A DNA stretch of 64,000 nt from Treponema maltophilum ATCC 51939 (GCF_000413055.1 NZ_KE332518.1:2233583-2297582); one strand, 5' to 3'; counted from the stretch's first letter, positions 20,588 through 29,518 are shown. Program-made: numbers and translations. The notes: a model not told the origin generated them from the sequence alone.

Positions 20588-21964
20588 TTATTCGTCTTTC
20601 TTTTTGGTTACGCTTTGCGCCAAAAAGAAATCCTTGTTTTTCAGCATAAGAATCGGCTGGCCGGTCGCGTCGATAACGTCGCGCCACAGCGAGCCTTCCG
20701 GGTCGACGGTGTTTCTGCGGCTCGTTACCAAGCGGATCGGAATGTGCACGTATTTATTGTGAACAAGCCCGATAACCAATTTGGTTTTGCCCGCCATTGC
20801 CGCATGAACGGCGTTGTTGCCCAAGCGTTCGCAATAGATCGAATCGGTTGCGGTTGTGCGCGCCGAACGGATTTGATAGCTGGGGTCTATATATTTTAAA
20901 TTGATGGGAATTTTTTTTGCGGCAAAGTATTCGGTGATTTTGTCGCGCAAAAAAACGCCTATGTCGCCGAGTTTTTTATTGCCGGACGCGTCTTTTGCGT
21001 CGCTTGTTTTTAAAAGTTCCTGCCCCGCACCTTCGGCAATAATCACGACGGCGTGCCGGCGTCTTTGTATGCGCTGTTCGAGCGAATCCAAAAAACCGCC
21101 GTCTCCGTCCAAGTGGAACGGAACTTCGGGAATAAGGCAAAAATTCGCTTCGTGGCTGGCGAGGGCGGTCGCCGAAGCGATAAAGCCCGCTTCGCGGCCC
21201 ATAAGCTTTATGAGCCCGATGCCGTTTATCTGCGAATGCGCTTCCATATGAGCGGCCGCAACCGTTTGCGTGGCCTGTTCTACCGCCGTATCGAAACCGA
21301 AGGATTTTTGAATAAACACAAGGTCGTTGTCTACGGTTTTCGGAACGCCGACAACGGCAATTTTCAAACCGCGCTTTCCGATTTCGTCGGCGATTTCCAA
21401 AGCGCCGCGCTGCGTTCCGTCGCCGCCGATAATAAAGACCATGTTCAAATTGAGCGCTTCTATCGCGTCGACGATTTCGACAACGCGGTTTCCGCCGCCG
21501 CGGCTTGTTCCCAAAAAGGAACCGCCCGATTTATGAATGTCGTCGACGATGTCGGGATTAAGATCGATCGGGTCGAATCCCGATTCGGCAAAAAGTCCCT
21601 GAAAGCCGAACCGTATGCCGCGTATGCGGCGCACGCCGTAGCGGTTCCACAAACAGCGCACAATCGCGCGGATAACGTCGTTCAGTCCGGGGCACAAACC
21701 GCCGCAAGTGAGGATGGCCGCGTTTACGTGTTTGGGATTAAAATAAATGTATTCGCGCGGCCCCGCTTTTTGGATAAGATTGTTATTGTACGCTTCGGCT
21801 TCCGTTTCGAGTACGTTGTCGTAAACGTCTACATTATAGCGGATAAAATCGTCTTCTTTTACATAGTTTGCGATAAAATCGCCGTACACCTTCGAAAGCA
21901 TAATGGGAGAAGGAACCTTGCACGGCCCCAGCTGATCAACGGTAAAATCGAATACGCCTTTCAT
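20588..21964 (-). CDS. 6-phosphofructokinase, ATP/PPi type ambiguous
   Basis: Phosphorylates fructose 6-phosphate in glycolysis. The 458-aa product is larger than the roughly 320-aa bacterial ATP enzymes and has the spirochaete/plant-like N-terminal extension before [18 protein letters not shown] (about residues 82-99). GGDGTQ (180-185) and PKTVDND (208-214) are the phosphoryl-donor and catalytic motifs. A Gly at the first key position suits ATP, while the Lys in PKTVDND is typical of PPi enzymes. This Gly/Lys combination occurs in plant and trypanosome ATP-dependent enzymes, so the donor cannot be assigned with confidence. AGGATG lies 5 nt upstream of the ATG. Confidence 0.92.
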   Translation of the reverse strand: MKGVFDFTVDQLGPCKVPSPIMLSKVYGDFIANYVKEDDFIRYNVDVYDNVLETEAEAYNNNLIQKAGPREYIYFNPKHVNAAILTCGGLCPGLNDVIRAIVRCLWNRYGVRRIRGIRFGFQGLFAESGFDPIDLNPDIVDDIHKSGGSFLGTSRGGGNRVVEIVDAIEALNLNMVFIIGGDGTQRGALEIADEIGKRGLKIAVVGVPKTVDNDLVFIQKSFGFDTAVEQATQTVAAAHMEAHSQINGIGLIKLMGREAGFIASATALASHEANFCLIPEVPFHLDGDGGFLDSLEQRIQRRRHAVVIIAEGAGQELLKTSDAKDASGNKKLGDIGVFLRDKITEYFAAKKIPINLKYIDPSYQIRSARTTATDSIYCERLGNNAVHAAMAGKTKLVIGLVHNKYVHIPIRLVTSRRNTVDPEGSLWRDVIDATGQPILMLKNKDFFLAQSVTKKKDE

Positions 21965-22048
21965 CTTTTCATCCTAAAAAATAATTCTTGCCTGCATCGT
22001 AGTGCGTATTGCAAAAAAAAGCAAGGTTTATACACGGAAATCGCCGAA

Positions 22049-23110
22049 TTACAAATCATCTACAAGGGCGGTCGATTTTGCATATGCGGTCGACTTTGCT
22101 TCAAAAAAGTCGGTTTTGATAAGGTTCGCATTGCTGTACTGATTTATCCACGAAGTGGCCGCAGGTTCTTCTTCGTGTCCTTCGTATACCGGCGCGAATT
22201 TCAAATTGGCACAGCGCAAATTCGCCAAATATTTTATGTAGTCGCCGATCATGGTTTTTGTAAGGCCGGCAATCTTATCGCCGATAACGTAATGCCCCCA
22301 TTTGATTTCCTGTTCGGCGCCTTCTTTTATCATTGCGCGGTATTCGTCCGTAAGGGTGCTTGTAAACAGTTCCGGCTCTTCCTTTTGCAGCTCCTGCAAA
22401 ATGGAGCGGAACAGCCACAAATGCGTATTTTCATCGCGGTTTATATAGCGGATTTCCTGCACGGAGCCGCTCATTTTTCCGTTGCGCCCCAAGTTGTAAA
22501 AAAACATAAAGCCCGAATAAAAATAGATGCCTTCCAAAATATAATTTGCAATCGCCGTCCGCACAAGCGTATACGGATTTTGATTTTTTTGAAAATCGTT
22601 GTACAAACCGCCGATAAAGCTGTTGCGCGCAAGCAAGTGTTCGTCGTCTTTCCACTGATATAAAATATCATTGCGTTCGGATGGGTTGCAGATGGTGTCG
22701 AGCATATAGCCGTAGCTTTGCGAATGGATCGCTTCCTGATACGTTTGAATCGCCAAGCACAGATTGACTTCGTTTGCCGTAATGTATTCGCTTATCGAGG
22801 GAAGGTTTGCGGTTTGAACGCTGTCCAAAAATACTAAAAACGACAGCGTTTTGTCGTACGCACTCCGCTCGTCGTTTGTCAGGCGGCGGTATTCCTGCAC
22901 GTCGTTTTGTAAATTGATTTCTTCGGGAATCCAAAAATTGTTCATCGCCTGTCGGTACCAATCGCTTGTCCATGCATATTTTATGTTGTTAAAGTCGTTC
23001 AAATTGGTGGTGTTGCCGCCTATCATGCGCCGCCTCAATACATCCGTATCGCCATCGGCATTAAAGATTGCTTTTTTGGCCAAATGCCGGTAAATATCTT
23101 TGTTTTCCAT
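22049..23110 (-). CDS. nrdB: Ribonucleotide reductase class I, beta subunit
   Basis: Holds the diiron cofactor and the radical that starts reduction of ribonucleotides in the alpha subunit. The 353-aa product has FLDSVQTANL (first Asp ligand), EAIHSQSYGYML (Glu and His ligands and the radical Tyr position), LEGIYFYSGF (Glu) and RDENTHLWLF (Glu and His). Because the Tyr is kept, an ordinary tyrosyl radical is likely. The C-terminal tail ends STALVDDL, the sort of acidic-hydrophobic peptide that docks to NrdA. I chose ATG 23110 because GGAGG stands 5 nt before it. The gene lies 22 bp after nrdA, so the two form an operon. Confidence 0.95.
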   Translation of the reverse strand: MENKDIYRHLAKKAIFNADGDTDVLRRRMIGGNTTNLNDFNNIKYAWTSDWYRQAMNNFWIPEEINLQNDVQEYRRLTNDERSAYDKTLSFLVFLDSVQTANLPSISEYITANEVNLCLAIQTYQEAIHSQSYGYMLDTICNPSERNDILYQWKDDEHLLARNSFIGGLYNDFQKNQNPYTLVRTAIANYILEGIYFYSGFMFFYNLGRNGKMSGSVQEIRYINRDENTHLWLFRSILQELQKEEPELFTSTLTDEYRAMIKEGAEQEIKWGHYVIGDKIAGLTKTMIGDYIKYLANLRCANLKFAPVYEGHEEEPAATSWINQYSNANLIKTDFFEAKSTAYAKSTALVDDL

Positions 23111-23132
23111 AAAAACCTCCCGTTTTTTCACC

Positions 23133-25670
23133 TTATCCCGCGCACGATTCGCATTCTTCAACTTCCAGCGATTTTGAGCGCACATAGTAAATCGATTTTA
23201 CGCCGGCTTCCCAGGCTAAAATGTATAAGTCCAGCACTTGTTTGAGCGTAAACGAATTGGTAATGTACAGATTTACCGACTGCGCCTGATCTATGTGCCG
23301 CTGCCGTACGCCCGCCGCGCGCAGCGACCAGCTTTGATCGACGGTATGAGCGCTTTTATACAGCCAAAAACTGCGCGCATTTAAGTCGGGGGCAACGCGC
23401 GGCATAATGCTGCCTTTTTTTTCTTCCAAAAAATAACGGTTCATCACCGGATCCGTTCCGGCGGTGGTGCCGGCAATAATCGATGTTGAACTCGTGGGCG
23501 CCACGGCCATAATGTATGCATTGCGCATTCCCTGCGCGGCTTTTTCTTTTATCGTCCGCCATTCGCTTCCCGTATAGCCGCGTTTTTCAAAATATGCGCC
23601 CGTTTGCCAATCGGAGCCGGCAAAAAAGGCGTAAGATCCTTTTTCCGCGGCAAGCGCGGCGCTCGCTTTTACGGCGGCTTTATTTATGCGTTCAAAAAGC
23701 GTGTCGGCAAAGGCGAGGTGCGCTTCGCTTTCCCATGCGATGCCTTTTTTTGCCAAAATGTGGTGGTAGCCGCTCACGCCGAGGCCGATCGACCGGTAGC
23801 GTTTGTTCGTAATTTCGGCATAGGGAAGCGGGTAAAAATTCAGGTCGATAACATTATCCAGGGCGCGCACCGCACATTCGGTAATATGTTCGAGTTCGCC
23901 TTCCGTATCCGTGTCGATATTGCCCAGCACGAGCGAAGCAAGATTGCATACGACAAAATCGCCCGGCGCGGTCGTTTCGACGACAAGCGTATCGCCGTTT
24001 TCGTCTTTTACTTCGCGCGTAACGAATTCGATGCCGCTCATATTTTGCGCGATTTCCGTACATAAATTCGAGCAATAAATAATGCCTTTGTGCGCGTTCG
24101 GATTTGCGCGGTTTACCGTATCGCGGAAAAAGGCGAACGGCGTTCCCGTTTCGACTGCCGACTTTAAAATAAGGCGCACAAGATCTTTAACGGGAATCGT
24201 CCGCTTGTGAATGCGGTTGTCGTTTACGCAGTCGATATAGCGCTTTTCCCATTCTTCACCGTAAAAATCTTCGAGCGCATAGCCTTTTACGCGCAGCACT
24301 TCGTAGGGGCACAAAAGATGCCACTGTGCGTCTATATTTTCTTTTGCCGTTTTCCAAAACAAATCGGGATAGCAGACTGCGGGAAACACGTCGTGCGCTT
24401 TCATCCTGTCGTCGCCGTTATTTGTGCGCAGCTGTAAAAATTCGGGAATATCCCTGTGCCACACGTCGAGATAGACGGCGACCGAACCTTGACGCACGCC
24501 CAGCTGGTCTACGGCGACGGCCGTATCGTTTGCGAGTTTTATCCAACGGATAACGCCGCCCGCCGCGCCTTGAAAACCTCTGATAGCCGAACCGGATGCG
24601 CGTACCTTACCGAAATACAGACCCATACCGCCGCCGAATTTCGATACTTGAGCGAAATTGCTTATCGAGCGGTAAATACCTTCGAGCGAATCGGGGACGG
24701 TGTCTATAAAGCAGGACGAAAGCTGGTGGTAGGGCTTGCGCGCGTTGGACAAGGTCGGCGTTGCAACGGTTACCTGCAGCTTACTCAGCATGCGGTAAAA
24801 ACGCAGTACCCAGCCGGTTCTGTCTGTTTTTTCGTTCATCGCCAAATGCATGGCGATTCCCATAAACATTTCCTGCGGCGTTTCAAGCGGCACGTTTGCC
24901 GTCGTGCGGATAAGATAGCGGCGTATAAGTAAATCGAGCGAACTGTAGGTCAATAAAAAATTGCGGTTTTCCTCTCCCGAATCGCAGCTTGCTATCGTTT
25001 CAGCGAACGAATCGATTTCGGCCTTCGAATAGTGTTCCGAAATATACGAGCCGTACAAACCTTCCTGCGTTAAATAGCGGATTTTTTCATAAAAACTTTG
25101 AATGCCGAGCCGCTCAAGATGAGCTTTCAGTTTTATGCGGAACTCAACCATCAAAAAGCGCGATGCGATATATTCCCAGCGGGGCGCTTCCTGCGTCGTC
25201 ATTTCAACCGCCGCGCGGATAAGAGCGCTTAAAGCGTCCGCGTCGGACACGCCTTCTTTTTTGAACGCCGAATACTTGTGATACAAGGCGTCGAGCGAAT
25301 ATTCTTCTTCGGGAAAATCTTTTTGAACCGATTTTAATTCGCCGTCCAAATCGAGGGAAGAAAACGTATCGGTTATTCTTTTGCGCGCCGAGCGCTTTTT
25401 TGCCCGGCTTTCGCGGTACAAAATAAAACTTTTAACTTCGGCCGGATAATTGTGCTTTATAAGGGTTTTTTCGACCAAATCCTGTATCGTTTCGATATGG
25501 ATTTCGTTTCCGGCCGCGTGCAGCCGTTTTAATTCTTCTTCAATTTCCGCGGTTAACCGCTCTACCGCGCCGGTGTCTGTTCCGACGCTTTTAAAGGCTG
25601 CAGCCATTGCGTCGGCAATTTTTATACTTCTAAAGGCTTCTTTTTTCCCCGTGCGTTTAATAATTTCCAT
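23133..25670 (-). CDS. nrdA: Ribonucleotide reductase class I, alpha subunit
   Basis: Catalytic subunit making deoxyribonucleotides, working with NrdB from the next gene. The 845-aa product starts with an ATP-cone allosteric domain (MEIIKRTGKKEAF, then about 90 residues). The ten-stranded barrel follows, with TPTLSNARKPYHQLSSCFI (active-site Cys), FAQVSKFGGGMGLYFGKVR, IIYCSNLCTEI (NLCxE active-site loop) and MAVAPTSSTSIIAGTT. The C-terminal CESCAG gives the swinging thiol pair that receives electrons from thioredoxin. I chose ATG 25670 from homology of the ATP cone, rather than an upstream ATG 30 bp away. The promoter lies at 25834-25775 on the minus strand. Confidence 0.95.
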   Translation of the reverse strand: MEIIKRTGKKEAFRSIKIADAMAAAFKSVGTDTGAVERLTAEIEEELKRLHAAGNEIHIETIQDLVEKTLIKHNYPAEVKSFILYRESRAKKRSARKRITDTFSSLDLDGELKSVQKDFPEEEYSLDALYHKYSAFKKEGVSDADALSALIRAAVEMTTQEAPRWEYIASRFLMVEFRIKLKAHLERLGIQSFYEKIRYLTQEGLYGSYISEHYSKAEIDSFAETIASCDSGEENRNFLLTYSSLDLLIRRYLIRTTANVPLETPQEMFMGIAMHLAMNEKTDRTGWVLRFYRMLSKLQVTVATPTLSNARKPYHQLSSCFIDTVPDSLEGIYRSISNFAQVSKFGGGMGLYFGKVRASGSAIRGFQGAAGGVIRWIKLANDTAVAVDQLGVRQGSVAVYLDVWHRDIPEFLQLRTNNGDDRMKAHDVFPAVCYPDLFWKTAKENIDAQWHLLCPYEVLRVKGYALEDFYGEEWEKRYIDCVNDNRIHKRTIPVKDLVRLILKSAVETGTPFAFFRDTVNRANPNAHKGIIYCSNLCTEIAQNMSGIEFVTREVKDENGDTLVVETTAPGDFVVCNLASLVLGNIDTDTEGELEHITECAVRALDNVIDLNFYPLPYAEITNKRYRSIGLGVSGYHHILAKKGIAWESEAHLAFADTLFERINKAAVKASAALAAEKGSYAFFAGSDWQTGAYFEKRGYTGSEWRTIKEKAAQGMRNAYIMAVAPTSSTSIIAGTTAGTDPVMNRYFLEEKKGSIMPRVAPDLNARSFWLYKSAHTVDQSWSLRAAGVRQRHIDQAQSVNLYITNSFTLKQVLDLYILAWEAGVKSIYYVRSKSLEVEECESCAG

Positions 25671-25754
25671 TGATTTCCCACCCCGATTAAAGAAGCGCAT
25701 TCCGCCGGCAGAACTTTTCCGCCTGCTCTTTACGCTTCACGCTATTTGTTGTTC

Positions 25755-25802
25755 TTTATACAAAACTGTATTTAGTATAAACTTCAAAACAATAAAAAGC
25801 AA
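25755..25802 (-). promoter_or_regulatory. nrdAB promoter with overlapping inverted repeat
   Basis: On the minus strand, a TTGCTT -35 at about 25802-25797, a 16-bp spacer and TATACT -10 lie about 110 bp upstream of nrdA. A perfect inverted repeat TTTATAC (25755-25761) and GTATAAA (25775-25781) overlaps the -10 and its surroundings and may be an operator. It does not match the NrdR box as I know it. The divergent promoter of the next gene begins 10 bp away. Confidence 0.4.
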
Positions 25803-25811
25803 GAGCCCGCA

Positions 25812-25839
25812 TTGACAGCGGCTTAGACTATGATATACT
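25812..25839 (+). promoter_or_regulatory. Repeated promoter module, copy 1
   Basis: Consensus -35 TTGACA (25812-25817), a 16-bp spacer GCGGCTTAGACTATGA and -10 TATACT (25834-25839), upstream of the SUMF1-domain gene. The same spacer recurs at 26696-26723, and a variant at 29610-29637. Spacers are normally not conserved, so this module was copied or is bound by a protein. Confidence 0.75.
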
Positions 25840-25897
25840 AAATCTCGCCGATAATACGATATAGAGGAATCAATCAAATTGGGTTGGAAAATATAGA

Positions 25898-26647
25898 ATG
25901 AATTTAACCGAATATATAAAAGAAAATATGGCGGTAATTCCTGAAGGGAATGAGTTAATCAGGGATTTTGTCGATCCGATTAAGTGGCTGAGTTCGGATT
26001 ATAAAATGTCCATTCCCGGAACAAATAAAGAAAAAATTGTTAGACAAAAATCAGTGTCCGTTCAATCATTTTTATTGCTTAAAACCCCCGTAACCAATGA
26101 ACTGTACCATTTTGTAATGGAGACTGACTGTGATATTCAAAGAAAAGCTTTTCCTGTGGTAAATGTAAGTTGGATAGATGCTATCAAATTTTGTAATAAA
26201 CTTTCCGAAAAGCTCGGATTGGAAAAATCTTATGTGTGGAACCCTGTTTCGGAATATATCACGGTTGATGATTCAAAAAACGGATTTCGGCTGCCGACAG
26301 ATGCACAATGGCAATATGCATGCAGAGGAAACTCGAAAGGATATCGATACGGCGATATCAATGAAATTGCATGGTTCAAAGAAAATTCGGGCGGACAATC
26401 CCATGAAGTGAAGATGAAGAAGGAAAATGACTTCGGGCTTTTCGATATGATCGGCAATGTCTGGGAGTGGTGTTTTGATTTATACGACGAAGAGCGATAC
26501 AGGAACTATCGTATTTTCAGAGGCGGGAGCTTTGCAAGCGAAGAAAGAGCCTGCGGTGCTACTTCAAGAAAGAAGACTTTCCCGGAATTCAGAATCGATG
26601 ATTTGGGGTTTAGAATCGCAAAAAACAATTCGGCGGGAATGGAGTGA
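25898..26647 (+). CDS. SUMF1/FGE-sulfatase domain protein, probably not a true FGE
   Basis: Proteins with this fold include formylglycine-generating enzymes, but many family members have other or unknown roles. The 249-aa product has no signal peptide. It shows TPVTNELYHFVM, FPVVNVSWIDAIKFCNKLSEK, GFRLPTDAQWQYACRG, NDFGLFDMIGNVWEWCFDLY and the RGGSFASEERACGATSRK...LGFRIA end. The formylglycine enzymes use a pair of cysteines just before the final AARS-like motif; only one is present here (in ERACGATSR). I see no sulfatase gene in the window. AT content is clearly higher than in nrdA, which suggests transfer. The gene is driven by the first repeated promoter. Confidence 0.85.
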   Translation: MNLTEYIKENMAVIPEGNELIRDFVDPIKWLSSDYKMSIPGTNKEKIVRQKSVSVQSFLLLKTPVTNELYHFVMETDCDIQRKAFPVVNVSWIDAIKFCNKLSEKLGLEKSYVWNPVSEYITVDDSKNGFRLPTDAQWQYACRGNSKGYRYGDINEIAWFKENSGGQSHEVKMKKENDFGLFDMIGNVWEWCFDLYDEERYRNYRIFRGGSFASEERACGATSRKKTFPEFRIDDLGFRIAKNNSAGME

Positions 26648-26695
26648 AAACGACAAAAGAAGGCAAGGGGGATTTTAAAGAGATTTTGTGCATAA

Positions 26696-26723
26696 TTGAC
26701 AGCGGCTTAGACTATGATATTCA
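26696..26723 (+). promoter_or_regulatory. Repeated promoter module, copy 2, weak -10
   Basis: TTGACA (26696-26701) and the 16-bp spacer are identical to copy 1, but the -10 reads TATTCA. It lies about 70 bp upstream of the padR promoter. It may be inactive, or may feed the padR operon from further upstream. Confidence 0.6.
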
Positions 26724-26790
26724 TTTGAAGAAAATTCGGACGGAAAATTGTACAAAGTAAAAAGAAAGGTAAAAAAAGGAAAATCTGTGA

Positions 26791-26826
26791 TTGACATACC
26801 TGTATTCCAGTGCTAGAATACAGGTA
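26791..26826 (+). promoter_or_regulatory. padR promoter with overlapping 11-bp inverted-repeat operator
   Basis: -35 TTGACA (26791-26796), a 17-bp spacer and -10 TAGAAT (26814-26819), then six bases to the ATG at 26826. A perfect inverted repeat has arms TACCTGTATTC (26797-26807) and GAATACAGGTA (26816-26826) around an 8-bp centre. It covers the spacer, the -10 and the start codon, exactly where an autorepressor would bind. This looks like a PadR self-regulation site, and transcription is predicted to start on the ATG. Confidence 0.8.
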
Positions 26827-27344
26827 TGAAAACATCATTAACGGAAGAATTGATATTAGGGATTCTTTCAGAGCATTCGGAGCATGGATACAATATTGAA
26901 AAAATCATTGAAACACGAGGTATGAGAAAGTGGACGGACATAGGTTTTTCATCAATATATTATGTGCTTGATAAGCTTGAAAAGAAAGGCTTGGCTTCCG
27001 GTAAAAATGCTAATGGAAAGGAGAAAAAAGAGTATTCGATAACGGAATTCGGCTTAAATGTCCTGAGAGAAAAAACAAAAAAACGCATTGAAGAACGGAT
27101 GCCGGCAAATACGCATCTTATGACAGGTCTGGCAAATAGTACCGTATTAGATGGTGTTGAAGTTGCGGATTCATTACTCAAAAGGAAAATTCGGTTAGAA
27201 CGGGATTTAATAAATCTTAAAGAGAAAGCAAAGGAAAAAAACACGGCTGCTCGTTCCGCCGCACGATTGTTCGGCTTAAGCGAAAGGCTGATTTTGGCAG
27301 AACTTGAATGGTTAAATGAAGAAATGGGAGAAGTGAAAAAATGA
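26826..27344 (+). CDS. PadR-family transcriptional regulator
   Basis: Winged-helix regulators that usually repress their own operon and respond to small toxic molecules. The 172-aa product starts TEELILGILSEHSEHGYNI, the PadR helix-turn-helix opening, then SSIYYVLDKLEKKGLA (recognition helix) and KKEYSITEFGLNVLRE (wing). A long charged C-terminal helical domain follows, with RDLINLKEKAKEKN. It overlaps the next gene by four bases (ATGA at 27341-27344), so regulator and enzyme are translated as a pair. The inverted repeat over its promoter suggests autorepression. The ligand is unknown. Confidence 0.92.
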   Translation: MKTSLTEELILGILSEHSEHGYNIEKIIETRGMRKWTDIGFSSIYYVLDKLEKKGLASGKNANGKEKKEYSITEFGLNVLREKTKKRIEERMPANTHLMTGLANSTVLDGVEVADSLLKRKIRLERDLINLKEKAKEKNTAARSAARLFGLSERLILAELEWLNEEMGEVKK

Positions 27345-28324
27345 AATTGGATATTAAGCCTTTTATAGGACAGCATTGCGAGTCCACCGCAACAGGAACT
27401 CTCTTAAATCAGCTTGGAATTGAACTGAGTGAACCGATGATCTTCGGGTTAGGTGAGGGCTTGGGTTTTATCATATGGAATATGAAGACTATGGATTTTC
27501 CGTTTATCGGGGGCCGCATTAAACAGGATTTGTTGACACAAAATATCGCCAAAAACTTGAATTTGAAATTAACTGTGAACGAAACATCTTCAAAGAAAAA
27601 AGCATGGGAAGAAGTGAAAAAATTATTGGATAAGGGTCAGGCGGTAGGACTTAAACTCGATTGCTATCATCTTGAATATTTTTCAAATCCGATCCATTTT
27701 GCGGGACACTATGTTGCAATCATCGGCTATGATGACGAAAAAGCAATCTTGGTTGATACGGCTCAGCAAGGAACGGTTACGAGTACGTCGCTTAAAAGTT
27801 TGGAATCCGCGCGCAGTGAAAAAGGTGCGATGGCTTCAAAGAATCTGTATTATACCATCGACAAAGAAAAAAACATTCCCGCACTTAAAGACGCCGTAAC
27901 GGTTGCAATAAAAAACAATGCTCAAATATATCTTAATCCGCCGATTAAAAATTTAGCATACAAAGGCATAGAAAAAACGAGCGATATCATTATCAAATGG
28001 TACGACGATTCAAAGAATGTTCAAGAAGAATTCGGTACTACTGCGATGTTGATGGAACGAGCCGGAACAGGGGGGTCTATTTTCAGAAACATATACAGAG
28101 ACTTTTTGAAAGAAGCTTATGAACTGACGGGGGACAAAATCATTGAGCGGGGCTATTTAAAATTCATCCGAATTGCATCGGATTGGGCGGAGATAATTTC
28201 CATCCTTGAGAAAATATCCGAAACGCAAGAAAGAAGCTATGTTTTGGAAGTTTCAAAAAGATTAAAAAATATTGCGCGGGAAGAAAAAGAAGCGATGGAA
28301 TTACTTTATTTTCCCGCGATTTGA
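27341..28324 (+). CDS. BtrH-like N-terminal domain protein (probable acyltransferase)
   Basis: BtrH moves an amino-acyl side chain from an acyl carrier protein to butirosin; this homologue's substrate is unknown and no carrier protein is nearby. The 327-aa product has an N-terminal BtrH-type domain with GQHCESTATGTLLNQLG, FGLGEGLGFI and HFAGHYVAIIGYDDEKAIL. C13, H123 and D139 could form a papain-like Cys-His-Asp triad (inferred by eye). A helical C-terminal part of about 150 residues follows, resembling the DUF4872 partner domain. There is no signal peptide. Its 3' end overlaps the convergent alcohol dehydrogenase gene by 19 bp. Base composition is AT-rich like padR. Confidence 0.8.
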   Translation: MKLDIKPFIGQHCESTATGTLLNQLGIELSEPMIFGLGEGLGFIIWNMKTMDFPFIGGRIKQDLLTQNIAKNLNLKLTVNETSSKKKAWEEVKKLLDKGQAVGLKLDCYHLEYFSNPIHFAGHYVAIIGYDDEKAILVDTAQQGTVTSTSLKSLESARSEKGAMASKNLYYTIDKEKNIPALKDAVTVAIKNNAQIYLNPPIKNLAYKGIEKTSDIIIKWYDDSKNVQEEFGTTAMLMERAGTGGSIFRNIYRDFLKEAYELTGDKIIERGYLKFIRIASDWAEIISILEKISETQERSYVLEVSKRLKNIAREEKEAMELLYFPAI

Positions 28325-29508
28325 TAATAAAAGGCTGCAAGTTCGGTTCGGGTCATCAGTTTAGGAACGGGATAAAGCGGGTTTGCTTCTTTTTCGGCAT
28401 GGCGGGACAAAAGCGGAATGTCCGCTTCTTTTATGCCCGCAATTTTATCGGGAATGTTCATACGCGCATTCAAGTCTTTTATCGTTTGTATAAACAATTC
28501 GGCACCTTTTTTCCGGCCATCCCGCTCCGTACAAATACCGGATGCCAAGGCCATTTTATACAATTTTTTGTGAACGGTTTTACCGTAGGCTTCCAAAACA
28601 TAGGGCATGATTACGGCATTGGCTAAGCCGTGGGGTGTTCCGTAAAAGCCGCCGAGGGAATGGGCGACGGCGTGGATGTAGCCCACATAAGACTTTGAAA
28701 ACGCAAGCCCCGCCTTGTGGGCCGCATGGAGCATATTTTCTCTTGCCCGGTGATTTGAGCCGTCTTTGTATGCCGCTTCAACATTTTCAAAAACAAGCCG
28801 TGCGGCTTCCAATGCAAGCGCCCTTGTTTCCTTTGTGGTCGAACGGCCGATGTAGGCTTCTACCGCATGGGTGAGAGCGTCGATTCCGGTAGAAGAGGTG
28901 ATATGGGGCGGAAGGGTATAGGTTAATGCCGCATCAAGGACTGCATAACGGGGAATCAGCGGAAAACTGAGCAGAGCGTATTTATCGTGTTTTTCTTTAT
29001 CGGTGATAATCGCGGCAAGAGTAACTTCGCTTCCGGTTCCGGCTGTTGTAGGAACTGCAATAAGGGGAGGAAGGCGGCGCAGTACCCGGAGAATACCCTT
29101 CATCTTTTCGACGCTTTTTTTAGGATACACGGCTCTGGCTCCCACAGCCTTTGCGCAGTCCATCGGAGAGCCGCCTCCTACGGCGATAATTCCTTGGGCG
29201 CCCGAGTCTTTATACAAGCTGAACGCTTCTTCAACATTGGACACCGTCGGATTTGCTTCGGTTTTATCGTACACGGCAAAGCGTATGCCGTTTTCTTTTA
29301 GAACCCGTATAAGCGGTTCCGTTAAACCGTTTGCAACGATTCCCCTGTCGGTTACGATGAGGATTGATGTAAGGTTTTCTTTTTTAAATACTTTATCCAA
29401 ACCGGAACAGGTCGGAATAATCTCCGGTTCTCTGTACGGAAAAAAAGGCAGGGCCAAGCGAAAGCCGGCTTGATACAAACGGCAATATACAGCTTTTAGA
29501 AAAAACAT
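28306..29508 (-). CDS. Iron-containing alcohol dehydrogenase family
   Basis: Group III, metal-dependent NAD(P)-linked alcohol dehydrogenase; the physiological substrate is not known. The roughly 400-aa product has the nucleotide-binding GIIAVGGGSPMDCAKAVG, IAVPTTAGTGSEVT, and the metal region HITSSTGIDALTHAVEAYIG followed by YIHAVAHSLGGFYGTPHGLANAVIMP, with the expected Asp/His ligand set. The N-terminus has a short hydrophobic stretch (MFFLKAVYCRLYQAGFRL) found in some members, before FPYREPEII. I chose ATG 29508: the promoter TTGACA-17-TAGATT at 29547-29519 sits just upstream and rules out an in-frame ATG at 29565. Confidence 0.9.
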   Translation of the reverse strand: MFFLKAVYCRLYQAGFRLALPFFPYREPEIIPTCSGLDKVFKKENLTSILIVTDRGIVANGLTEPLIRVLKENGIRFAVYDKTEANPTVSNVEEAFSLYKDSGAQGIIAVGGGSPMDCAKAVGARAVYPKKSVEKMKGILRVLRRLPPLIAVPTTAGTGSEVTLAAIITDKEKHDKYALLSFPLIPRYAVLDAALTYTLPPHITSSTGIDALTHAVEAYIGRSTTKETRALALEAARLVFENVEAAYKDGSNHRARENMLHAAHKAGLAFSKSYVGYIHAVAHSLGGFYGTPHGLANAVIMPYVLEAYGKTVHKKLYKMALASGICTERDGRKKGAELFIQTIKDLNARMNIPDKIAGIKEADIPLLSRHAEKEANPLYPVPKLMTRTELAAFYYQIAGK

Positions 29509-29518
29509 GATGAAATCG

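Noticed and set aside
19814-20899. 361-codon open frame on the + strand opposite the DUF1007 gene and phosphofructokinase
   Set aside because: Same reason: a biased antisense frame with no family match and no start signal.
21053-22663. 536-codon open frame on the + strand
   Set aside because: It lies entirely opposite phosphofructokinase and nrdB, which have clear family motifs and Shine-Dalgarno sequences, while the + frame product has no recognisable motif. It comes from the codon use of the opposite genes.
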